From Terana coerulea (taxonomy: Eukaryota; Basidiomycota; Agaricomycetes; Polyporales; Phanerochaetaceae), in the NCBI GenBank assembly GCA_024811115.1, contig JAKOGH010000261.1, forward strand, positions 124,001 through 188,000: a DNA stretch of 64,000 bases, in the 5' to 3' direction. The notes beneath the pieces are model-generated. The model was given only the letters and a program-made list of their open reading frames with translations, was not told the DNA's origin and searched no databases. Positions within the stretch are counted from its first letter, which is position 1, and every line of letters starts with the position of its first letter. The translations under genes and the position numbers were made by a program. Of the stretch, positions 11,493-21,174 are shown piece by piece.

Positions 11493-12038
11493 ATGGCACT
11501 CTTCGCTCCTCTTCTCCTCGCTGCTTCCCCGAGGGCGGACGGGCATTCCCCAGGTTGGATGTCGGTCCCGGCGGGGCCTCTTCGTGGCTCTCGGGACAAG
11601 TACCGCGCCGCCTGCGGGCCTGCGCTGGGAAACCAAACCCGCCGAACCCAAACCAAACCGACGCAGCAGCAGATACCCCAGGGGTCTGGGCAGCAAGCAT
11701 CGCCTGGCCCCGCCGGACTCAAGGTTGCCAACGTCGCGGCGTCTGTCCTCAAGCACCCCTTCAAGCTTAAAAGCCTCAAGGAACATGGCCTCAAGACGAC
11801 AAGAATCAAACAAGAACATCTGATATTAAGGTGCGTCCCGAGGGAGGGCGGTCATCCGAGCGGTGTTCGTCCTGGTGCGGACCTTTTCGTGGTCCTCGGG
11901 ATAAGTAACTCTCGGGTCGTCGGCGGACTCGAGAGCGAAACCAACACGCACCTGAATTTCTGCTTTCATCTTCGTGATGTCGCTACTGAACACGTCGTTG
12001 CCTCTCTTTCATCGTTGGCTCGTCATACTCGCAGATAA
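11493..12038 (+). CDS. Hypothetical protein, basic, unrecognised
   Basis: I do not recognise this gene. It is called because a TATA element, a CT-rich leader and a good start context (CTCTCCATGG) precede a 181-codon open frame. The N-terminus, MALFAPLLLAASPRADGH, could be a weak signal sequence. The rest is rich in Gly, Pro, Gln, Arg and Lys with no domain. Two related DNA segments, about 11526-11610 and 11832-11910, share the core CCCGAGGG and a TTCGTGG-CTCGGGA-AAGTA end, so the locus contains a diverged direct repeat about 305 bases apart. The frame may be interrupted by introns; the opposite strand also has a long frame, so the strand is not certain. Confidence 0.35.
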   Translation: MALFAPLLLAASPRADGHSPGWMSVPAGPLRGSRDKYRAACGPALGNQTRRTQTKPTQQQIPQGSGQQASPGPAGLKVANVAASVLKHPFKLKSLKEHGLKTTRIKQEHLILRCVPREGGHPSGVRPGADLFVVLGISNSRVVGGLESETNTHLNFCFHLRDVATEHVVASLSSLARHTRR

Positions 12039-12330
12039 GTCGCGTGTCCTACTACGCATTGCTCCTCGGGCTGACCAGCTTGCCTTCACGGTAGGTCCGT
12101 TCAATCTCACACAGTTCGGTTGTTATACCATATTCTCTCGCAGCGTAGATTTCAGTACTTGTATCGGCAGTAACTTGTTGAGTGTGCAATAGCATTTCTA
12201 TCTTTGTGATTAGAAAAATGTACGATGGATGCGAATCCCCAAATACCCATCTCGAGCTGGCACACCACCCATCGCGGTACATCATTTTGTCTCTCCTTCC
12301 GTCTCAAGGCAGAAAGGTTCGTACTCGAAT

Positions 12331-14899
12331 CTACCTTGCTACGCGCAGAGACTTTCGGCTAGGTTTTCCCTTCTTTTCCCGCGCCGCATGCATCTTGGTT
12401 CGGGCGCGCTCGCCCATGTGCACCTCAAACATGCCTGCGTCGCGGAGGGCGTCCACGGCCGGGCGGTCGATCGCAGCGAGATGCGGCTCGTTGCCCGAGC
12501 AGCCAGGTGAGCTGCAGGATGCCTGCGCCATCCGCGAAGTCGGGTACGCCTGCGGCGTCGGCGCGCCGCGGATGCCGGATGAGCATGATAGCGAGAAGGA
12601 GCAGCGCGACGGACGCTATGGTACCTGCAATCAGCTTGTTCTTCTGTTAGATGCGGTGGTACAAAGAACAAGATTTATGTACACACCGGAGCCAAAGGCG
12701 AGCTGATCAATCGGTATTAGTATGGATCACTTGCACTATTGCAGCAACAAGAGACTGACATCTAAATGTGACATGACTTTTGATCGTCGTGATGACCGCC
12801 TCACCGTGCAATTTTGGCGGGAGGGCGCCGATGATGGCAGAGTTATTGAGGCCGTATGATGCTGTATTTCCCCAGAATCCTGAATGCGCGTCCGACACAT
12901 TCAACTGGCCACCTGCATGGAACTGAGACTTCAATATTTGCGGTAGTCAACAGACAGGACGAGCAAAGACGCACCGTACCAGTACACGGCCGCCAGCGCC
13001 CTGCCATAGCTCATGCTTAAGTCGGCGAGTGAAACGTTCGTCTTGCTCCCTCCCAGAAGACCCAGATCTTCCATGATGAAGCTGCACCCCGAATACAAAC
13101 TCGAGCAAGTTCGCGCTCCGAGGTATCGTGCACTCACCTGTCAAAAACAGACCACGTCGGCCCACTGCTTCCACCCACAGAGGATTTCGAATTCAACTCT
13201 TGATCTTCCAAATCACTTATGCTCAGTGGACTTGACGGGTTGGTGATATTTGCCTTCACAGCCTCAATAGGTCGTCCTCTAAGATGCATGGACACAGGTC
13301 CGTTTACTAGCATGCCTAAGAGCTAGGTACCGCATAGCAAGATAAAGTCAGCATCCGGCCATCGTATCTAGGGACGGATCATGCAACGTACCACTTCGTT
13401 GAGGTTCGGGATGTAAGGACTACCTCCGAGACTTTCACTAACCGACTGTGTGATGTTGTGCCAGGAGCCGTTGGGACGTGGAAGCTCTGATATCGGTCGT
13501 TGAGTTTCCACTGAAATTTGAAGAGTAATGTTCTTCAGATACACGGTGCATGCGACAAATTGCAGTGCACTAATAAGCACTATGAAATCGAACATTTGAA
13601 CATTGTAGACTACAGCAACCTGGTGACATATGCTTACAAGTGCCATTCATCGTGGCCTGTATTATTTGCGGATTTAATGACACCCAGTCCGGTTGGACGT
13701 TAGATGCATCGACAAGAGGTACACTTGACACTACCGCCCATGTAGCATAGGGCTGGCCGAGGCCAAAATCTGGCGGCGATGGCACGGTGCCATCATTATC
13801 GTTAGAGGTCGGTGCAGGTATGCCCAGTTGTTCCATCCACACGGACATAGCATCTAGTCTCTGCCTGCCTGAGTCATTCCAAGGGAGCGCAGTTTTGACA
13901 AAAATACTCACTAGGTGACGGCACCAATGTAGAAGAAGAGTTGTGTTTCTTGCCCGCGGGATAAATAGCCCAGGTGAGACTGTCATCAATGCCCTGCACA
14001 GAATATGAGGGCTCAGCCTGAGCTTCAGGTAGCACCGCGCATTCAACATGGAACACGGAACCGTTGACGGTGGTGGCCCCGGAGGAGGAAGGTAAGAGAG
14101 GGAATATGTTATATATCACGTTGTCGACCAAACCGACGGTGGGAAACCTGCCATACGTCGGAAGAATATCATACGCACTCCAGGGTGACGAGTTGAATCT
14201 GCGAAGGGGCTGTGAATGGGGAAAGAAACAGTAAGACCAAGACGGAGCTTACAAGTAGTTCCTATAGGCAAGATCTGTGGGCATGACAGTTGTACTTGTG
14301 GCGTTGAAGGGCACTACATGGAACAAACTTGGGGATGGTGATGCGTAAAACGAAAATACCAAGAAGGTACAAGGTGATGAGCAAGACTCCCAAAACGGCC
14401 GCGCGTCGCTTTTTTGTTTCCACATTGAGATCCCCGCAGAGCCAAGGCCTAACCATGCCGTGGACTTGTCATGAAAGGCGGTAAGTGTTTGGCGGGTGTG
14501 TACGTCGCGACGCAGGGCGGAGCGTTGCGTCAAGACTACTAGCAGCACTAAATATAACTGAGAAGAAATTGATTTGTTAGCCTAGATTAACAGTAGGAGA
14601 AAGCATAGCTTCACCGTTCCGAAAGTCTGAGAGACTATGGTCACCGTCAAGGATAACTGGCTGCTGGCGGACGTGTTGACGTCCACCGATAAGGCGTGCT
14701 CGTAGTGGTGCGAATATACGACAAAGAGGGTTGCATGAATAAGCAACAGGCCGACATGGAGCACGAGGCATACAATTGTTGAGTGATTGTGTTGATTGCC
14801 TCCTTCTTCCCCATGCTTCCCTCGAACGGCTCCGGTGTCATATGTTGATAGCGTCCCTGAGGCATTGCGATTGACCGTTTCCTCCGCGAGGTCCAGCAT
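12331..14899 (-). pseudogene. Frameshifted paralogue of the multi-pass membrane protein at 32.1-34.7 kb
   Basis: Exon by exon this follows the intact plus-strand gene at 32121-34711. It has the N-terminal membrane segment VCLVLHVGLLLIHATLFVVY, the block LTQRSALRRDVHTRQTLTAF, the extracellular blocks ATWAVVSSVPLVDASNVQPD and ISALQFVACTVYLKNITLQI, and VSLADLSMSYGRALAAVYWY. The C-terminal membrane helix is followed by GAGILQLTWLLG. Three one-base differences break the ancestral frame. A base is missing at the T-run 14410-14415, one is added near 14337-14344 (restoring frame), and one is added at 12493-12495. The last removes the conserved EVHMGERA tail and ends the protein early. All three are at short homopolymers, so either decay or base-calling error is possible. 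Start MLDLAEE at 14899 is the most likely. Confidence 0.6.
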
Positions 14900-15381
14900 C
14901 CAGCGAGTGCAGGATGAGTCAAATATGAGCAGAGGCGAGTGTGGGGAGGAATATAGACTGCAAGGGATGGGCATGAACAGGTATTTGAGGGCTAAGCTTC
15001 GCGTTGACTTGAGCACACTCCCCCGAGCTCCTAATTCGATGATTGAGTCTGTCCGCTCCTCAGGCCGCAGGCCTCATCACTTCACGTACCTGGAATAATA
15101 ATACTGGAAGCCGTCCAAGCATCGATTCGTGCCTTGAATCGACTGTTCAACAATGATGATTAAAGCTGTTTCCGCGGGAGTTGTCAATGTTGAGATGCAG
15201 GCTTCGAGAGTCCTAAGTGCACAGGTCAAGCAATTACAACGGAGCTCAACAAATTGGGTTTCCTGTACACATGGGTACACAGCAATACATATAGGTTTAA
15301 GTCTTTCGATACAAATGCACGAATTGGGATCTCCGTGAACACATCGGATTGTGAGATATAGCCACCAATGGGACAGAAGAG

Positions 15382-16333
15382 CTAGGGCAGTTGGGCAGCA
15401 GAGAAGCACTTCGCCATAGCCTCCTCCAATAAGATAGACTGAGCGATGCTGATGTACTCCTCCTGAACGAGCCTGCGGAGAAACTTCCCACGTCGGCTTC
15501 TGTCCATCGCAAAAGCTTGAAGAACACCACGCTGACCTAGCCCGGCACCCTCCAGCGCAGCGACGAGGCCGTGCTGAGGTGGGCTGATAGAGGCGACGAG
15601 CGTTGCGACAGTGACTGTGCGTGGAGCCGTCACGCTGACAGCCCACGGGACTTCCTCGCTCATTGCTCGTTCAGACCGCGCCCTAACGCAAGGAGACTCG
15701 GCACGGCTGGGTGGTGTGTCGGTGTCTGACCCACAAGGTATGCGCTTGATGATAGTTGACCGGACGAAGGCCGATAAGTGAGCATCCACTATTATCAATC
15801 ACAACGTGCAGACGTACTTGTGCACCTTGATCTATGTCCTCATGGCTATCCGGCGTCTCGCTACGATCACGTACGGGAGACTGCGGGTGCTGCCCTACCT
15901 TTTCAACGTTCCTGTTGACCAGGTACAACTTGCAATAGAATACTGCAGGCCAGCAGCCTTCGTATCGACGAAGTTCAGGGAGTTGTAAGCACTACACATC
16001 AACATCTGTGAGATGATATGATAGGAGCCAGGACTACAAACATGTACGCCACCTTTGACAAGTATGCATCGTAATCGGTCTCCTCCTGCGCGGCGAACGG
16101 TAGCGTCGGGTTGAGATACGTCTTCACCAGCCGGCGTAGCTCTTTCTGCAAGGAGACAAAGCAATGCCAGATGAGCTGGCTTTATGAGGCTACATGCAGC
16201 AACGTACGATAATGCAAGTGTACGTTGTGCGATCAACGAGCATTTGTGTCTGCAGAGCGACGCGGCCACTGCGATTGGGATACTGCGCGGTAGGCTGCTG
16301 ACGTGGTCGGTAAATTACTTCGCTTTGCAACAT
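15382..16333 (-). CDS. Conserved small fungal protein, intact copy of a tandem duplicate
   Basis: I do not recognise the function. Exons chain in frame. Exon 1 starts MLQSEVIYRPRQQPTAQYPN and continues RSGRVALQTQM. The next exon encodes KELRRLVKTYLNPTLPFAAQ, then EETDYDAYLSK. Exon 3 encodes LPELRRYEGCWPAVFYCKLY. The last encodes ATLVASISPPQHGLVAALEG, then LVQEEYISIAQSILLEEAMA, and ends AAQLP. It contains no membrane segment or signal peptide and looks helical. A second copy at 18333-19275 has the same intron positions but two frame breaks. Conservation of the C-terminal exon between the copies shows selection on the protein at some time. The start could lie a little upstream. Confidence 0.6.
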
Positions 16334-17553
16334 AGACTTTGGCCGCAGCCCAGTCCTGGCAGTCTCTAGGGGCGGAGGGTGAGGAGAGGCTGCATTCTCA
16401 TGGTGATGAATGAAGGCGTACTGGGCATAGTGTGGGGCACTGGGGGTAATGTTGCGTTGAGGAAGGTTTTGAGACGACTACAGCAGCGGCTGTTGGAGAA
16501 TTATTTGAATCAACCTTGTCGTCACACGAGGTAGCCATTGCGATCGACAAAACTGTCGGACGCGACAGTGTCTTGCCCTAGCCGAAATTGAGCCTACTGC
16601 GCGTACGGACCGTGATGTATAGCATAGCCTCATGCCCACAGGTAATGTCATTTGTAATGTGGTCGCAGAACACCAGGCCAGCAGACATGCCTCACATTCT
16701 AGCCTGTCTCAGCGGCAGCACTAAAGCTATCAACGGAGGTGAAAAGTGCGTGGCGAGACCCCGTTTATACGTGACTGTTATAACACTACATGTCCATTTG
16801 AGTACGCGATGATGTAATGATTGCCAGGTTACTCACTAGTATGTCCTTAAACACCGTGCCGTCACTCGATGGGCGGACAATAGCAGGCTGTTCACTAAGC
16901 GAGCCCGTCGAGACTGTCATCTTATGTACACCTTTCCGCGCATGAGGCCCGAGGGACTGTTATCATCTGCAATATGAAGATCCTCGTGCTTACATCTGGC
17001 AAATCGAACAGCAAAATACTTGGCGAAGTGAGTTCTTCGTGTTGAACTGAGAAGATATACCCAAGGGCGCAGTAGAGGCTCGTATGACGTGCTATGCATG
17101 ATGCGATTGGAGGAGTGTTGGGAAGGGCGAGAAGTAAGCTGAGCGAGGCACCTTTCACAAGGCAATGTCAAAACTCTTGCGCGTAGTAGTCCCTACTATG
17201 ATCCCGATGCAATCAAGCTTATCACCATTGTAACCGCGGAACACAACTATGAAGACGTCATCAAGCACACCTGTGTATTGAGCCCTGCACCAACAGTATG
17301 AACAACCTCGAGCAGCCTCAGAGTACCAGTCAACGCTTTCAAGCTGCTCAGTTCTTTTCTGGACTGTAATGAAATCCAGAGGCGGTGGGCATCCAGGAAA
17401 AGCACAGTTCAGGCCGGTGGGCAATTGTAGGTGTGCGCCAGCTATGCAACGCTTTGAAGGTCTTCGTTAATTTGCTGAACCGCGGCGCTCTATAGGCGAT
17501 ACCATGGCTCTCATTAGCATCATCCAGAACTCTACAGCTAGCACACGTACCGT
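16334..17553. other. Spacer of duplicate copy 1, with an unexplained open segment on the minus strand
   Basis: This 1.2-kb spacer contains sequence shared with the copy-2 spacer (about 16560-16920). It also has a minus-strand open segment, 17155-17424, continuing after a possible intron to 16917. That segment includes DWYSEAARGCSYCWC and VFIVVFRGYN and has no obvious counterpart in copy 2. Cys-rich openings like this occur at the N-terminus of fungal HET-domain proteins, but the resemblance is weak and no complete gene can be built. Confidence 0.25.
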
Positions 17554-17559
17554 ATGTAT

Positions 17560-18030
17560 CAGCGTACCATAGCCCACTTGGCCTCGAGCCGACGACCTGT
17601 TGCGGATGGCCAACGCAGACTGTTCTCCACCTCGACGAGCCTCCTTCACCTCAGAATTTTGCCGGCGTTCACCGAGAATGTTAATGGTAAACCAACTACG
17701 GCTTTCGTTGAATGCTCAGCGAGGCAAGCGTGCCTTTGATTTTCTCCGGCAGGGATATAGATGTGCGTCAGTGGTTCCGAAGACAGCGCAGGAGAGATTG
17801 ACGGCGGTGGAGGGACATCTTGGCTTGGTATATATGAAGGTCGTTGAAAGAGACCCTAGATTTTAGGAAGGCTGCAGATGCCCTTGACACGGAAGGGAGG
17901 GGGAGCATTCACCCTCAAGCTGAGAGTTGCGAGTGCCATCAGAGGCAGTAAGTAGCGGTCGAGGGCGGAAGGCGCTCGGCTCAGCCAAGTCCGCAAGATT
18001 CCGTGCCTCCGAGAAAGGCCGTGTACGCCA
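17560..18030 (-). pseudogene. Decayed copy of the mitochondrial ribosomal protein uL30m gene
   Basis: Aligned to the intact gene at 20535-21023, this keeps recognisable stretches on the minus strand: MALATLSLRVNA against MALATLGLRANA, and the DNA for the KGTLVSLG region and the GKILKVKELVE region. Frames are scrambled by several indels, and in-frame stops are present. The central domain cannot be read in one frame. It is therefore a pseudogene regardless of possible homopolymer errors. It is the first gene of duplicate copy 1. Confidence 0.7.
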
Positions 18031-18332
18031 CAAAGTTCTGCGCCGCAGCTAAGCAACTCAGCACTCAGTTTTTCCCGTCCGATCTAGCAGCCGCAACCTC
18101 AGAGAATAATTATTGGCAACAGTTAGCTACTAGTAGATTTTTTCCAGCGCACGTGGTGACAGAAGGAGAGGCGAACATACCCACCGACGAGAGCCTGGGT
18201 TACCGACGGCAACTTGAATATACGGTCTACAGCCCAGGCAACATTTAATAATTGGGAGTGTACTCGAATTATTACAGCCTTGGAGAACACATTCTATAGC
18301 AAGTGATAGCATCGGTCTGGCAGCTTAAACGG

Positions 18333-19275
18333 TCAAGCGCTGGAAGAGCATCTGGCCATGGCCTCTTCCACCAAGACTGACTGAGCGATAGTCAGATATT
18401 CCTCTTGAACAAGCCTGTGGAGAAGTTTTGCAATCCGGCTTCTGTGCTTCAAGAAAGCCTGAAGCACACTGTGCTGCCCTAGCCCGGCATGCTCTAGTGC
18501 GGCAACGAAGCCAGGCTGAGGCGGGCTAATGGAAGCGACGAGCGTTGCGATGGTGCAAGTGGTCGAAACCATCGGGGAGCTGCCGAAGGGTCTTCCTCAC
18601 TCAGCATCCGCACAGACGGTGTTGCGACGCAGGTAGATGAGGTCTGGCTGGATAGAGAAACCGCACGCTGCTCAGAAGGTTCGGGCTCAATGGCAGCCTG
18701 CAGGATTGAAGATGAGAAAGTGTGTTTGCTCGGACATGGCAATGCGCGGACGTACCCGCACGCCCTGATCTTCTTCAGAATCCTCAGAGAATGTCTCACT
18801 GCGCGCGCACGGGAGGCTGCCTGCGCCGACTGGTCCTGCCACTCGTGCCTCTTAAGTATAGCTTGCAATAAAAAGCCGCTGGCCAGCAGCCGTCGTACCG
18901 ACGAAGCTCAGGAATTTTCATGCACTACAGAATCATCTGAATCGTGAGATGGCCCAGCATAAACCGCAGCTGGCAACGCGCACATTACCTTCGACAAGCA
19001 CTCGTCGTAATCTGTCTCTTCCTGCGCGACGAATGGAAGGGCTGGTTTGAGGTGCGTATTCACTAGTTGGCGTAGCTCTTTCTGCGGCAACGCGATGATT
19101 GTAGATGAGCTTGCAGCGCGAATCGTACAGGAAACATTCACGGACGTACAGCGATACTCTGGTATGCTATGCGACTGATTTGCATCTGTGTCTGCAAAGC
19201 AGTAGCGCCGCTACGGGTTGGGAACTGTGCAGTAGGCTGTCGACGTGGTCGGAAGACCATCTCGCTTCGAGGCAT
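18333..19275 (-). pseudogene. Frame-broken copy of the small fungal protein at 15382-16333
   Basis: Exon 1 reads MPRSEMVFRPRRQPTAQFPT, exon 2 KELRQLVNTHLKPALPFVAQ, exon 3 LPELRRYDGCWPAAFYCKLY and the last exon ATLVASISPPQPGFVAALEH, parallel to the intact copy. Two breaks separate these blocks. After QPPVRA a 2-base deficit relative to copy 1 (around 18780-18800) brings a TGA into frame. A 1-base deficit around 18565-18600 separates MLSEEDP from the IATLVASIS block. Neither lies in an obvious long homopolymer. The protein is probably no longer made in full. Confidence 0.6.
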
Positions 19276-20534
19276 AGACCTTGGCCGCATTCCTGTCCCA
19301 GCGGCATGTTTACCCTTGTTGGATGTCCCTGAGATATTGAACAAGGTGAAGACGCATTTCTTGCGACAATAATGAAGGCGTACTAGGCATGATGGGCGAA
19401 AACGGCCGTGGACGAAGGGCTCACGGTCGCCGTCGTCGCATCCCCATGTACTAATATTCGAACCAACCTCTCCGTGCCACGAGGCAGGCACACCGCAGTA
19501 GACTAAAATGTCTGGTATGACGGTGTCTTGCTCGAACTGAGTTCAAACAGTCCACGCGTGGAGACCCTGAAGGATCAACATGCGCTCGTCTTAGCGGGAA
19601 ATCAAGCCTACGAGACGGCCGCGAAGAGCGGATACCGCATAGCATTGCGGCAGAATGACTATGGAAGACAGTGGAAGGAGGAGTCATTCATCCTTTTTAT
19701 AGCGCGGAACAATACAGGCCTGAGCCATTACTATGGCAATGTCAGGTGTCCGCTCCTGCCAGGTTGGAGACCAGGGCACGGCTGACGTCGTAGTCTGTGG
19801 TCGCCGAATGAGCCGCATTCGAAGGGGCGGGCCACGGACTAGCGCAGAAAATCCACATTACTCACTAGAATATTTAGAATCCTCGCACGAAGGGCGCGCG
19901 ATAGCGCAGCTATTTGCTAAACGAGTCTATTAGAAACAGCATCATGAGACGGATGTTACTCCATGCAGGGTCCAGATCCTATGCTGTATTGAGTTCGCCG
20001 TGATTTCCTCCCACGAACGGAGACACGTCGCGTCGTGGCCCCTCGGTCTTCGGCGGAGAGCAGATGAGCAGCCTGAACCGTGAGATTTGTCATCTAGCCC
20101 AGGGCCCTGAGCAGAGAAGGTCAAGTCAATACGCAAGCCATGCGGGGCATTTTGAAGAGACCCCCGACTTTCAGCGGAAATGGCACACGGTTCCAGAGGT
20201 AATGTTTATGGTCATTGAATAACAGGAAGCAACTCCGCATTGCCGCGCACACCTAAAAATTAGGCTCTCTACCGCCAATGACAGGGTGCTTCTACCAGCC
20301 TCTATCAATCCTCCAGCCTCACTTGTTCTTGGTGCATCCGGAGGGGTCTTTGGGAATGGTGGCCGACGCGTAAGCAATGGTTTTGAGCAATTGCAAGTAT
20401 CAAATCGAGCGTTCATAACTTTGTGGGTGGTTTGCCAACATGCTGGCGCACAACGCATTCTGAGCGATAATACTGCAGCACTGGTTAACAATCTCCATAT
20501 GCTGCAGTCGATACACGTACCAGCTGCTCGCGTT
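19276..20534. other. Spacer of duplicate copy 2
   Basis: This is the region between the uL30m gene and the broken small-protein copy. Parts match the copy-1 spacer near 19500-19930. Small open frames on both strands have no coding character I can support. Confidence 0.4.
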
Positions 20535-21023
20535 TCATAGCTCGCCAAGTCGTGAGCCCACCACCTGGTATCCCCGCGGAGCCTTCCTCTCGTGTCGCTG
20601 CTCCGTCTTGGTGCGGACGGCGGACGCAGGTACATTTTGCACTTCCACCAGCTCCTTCACCTTCAGGATCTTGCCCGCGTTGATTGATGAGTGTTCGTGG
20701 TACACCGTCTGCAGTCTGCGGTGTATGCCCAGCGAGACAAGCGTGCCCTTGATATTCGCGGGCAGGGATATAGCGGAACGCTTGAGGGTGATGCGGAAGT
20801 GCGTCAATGGTTCTGAAGATGACGAGGTAGAGGTTGGTGGTGGTGATGGGGCATCTTGGCTCGGTATAGAGGTTGTTGAGAGGGATCTCAGAGAGGCTGC
20901 AGATGCCCTTGACGCGGTAGGGAGGCGGAGAGCATTCGCCCTCAGGCCGAGAGTTGCGAGTGCCATCGAGCAGCGGTTGAGGACGAAAAGCGCCCGTCGT
21001 GCAAGGGCGAAGTGCTTCGGCAT
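20535..21023 (-). CDS. Mitochondrial ribosomal large-subunit protein uL30m
   Basis: The core reads THFRITLKRSAISLPANIKG, TLVSLGIHRRLQTVYHEHSS and AGKILKVKELVEVQNV, the classical L30 pattern of strand, helix and KVKELVEV strand. The first 60 residues are basic and Ser/Ala-rich and start MPKHFALARRALFVLN, as expected for a mitochondrial presequence. This corresponds to the yeast protein called Mrpl33. It assembles into the mitochondrial large ribosomal subunit. The ATG at 21021-21023 is preferred; an upstream in-frame ATG at 21071 and a downstream one at MALATLGLRA are alternatives. It appears intronless, unlike most neighbours. A decayed copy lies at 17560-18030. Confidence 0.85.
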   Translation of the reverse strand: MPKHFALARRALFVLNRCSMALATLGLRANALRLPTASRASAASLRSLSTTSIPSQDAPSPPPTSTSSSSEPLTHFRITLKRSAISLPANIKGTLVSLGIHRRLQTVYHEHSSINAGKILKVKELVEVQNVPASAVRTKTEQRHERKAPRGYQVVGSRLGEL

Positions 21024-21174
21024 CTTCCGCTCAGAGCGCAGGTGTTCCGTCTGGTGTTCCGTACACGGCAAGTGAGAAGGAATGGACGCAGCGCATACGT
21101 GTGACCGACAGAGGAAAAGCTAAACAGATTGCAGTACAACAAATTCGTGTAAATGCCACATATAAATTCAAAGT

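Larger units (their letters stand above)
15382..21071 (-). repeat. Diverged tandem duplication of a two-gene block (copies 15.4-18.06 kb and 18.3-21.07 kb)
   Basis: Read on the minus strand, the order is uL30m gene, small-protein gene, uL30m copy, small-protein copy. Exons match, and so do introns and parts of the spacers. Examples are 16230-16345 against 19180-19290, and the run from CTCACTAG at about 16830 and 19860. The copies therefore arose at the DNA level and not by retroposition. Divergence is high (my estimate by eye is 60-75% identity), so the duplication is old. In the distal copy uL30m is dead and the small protein is intact. In the proximal copy the reverse holds. Confidence 0.75.
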
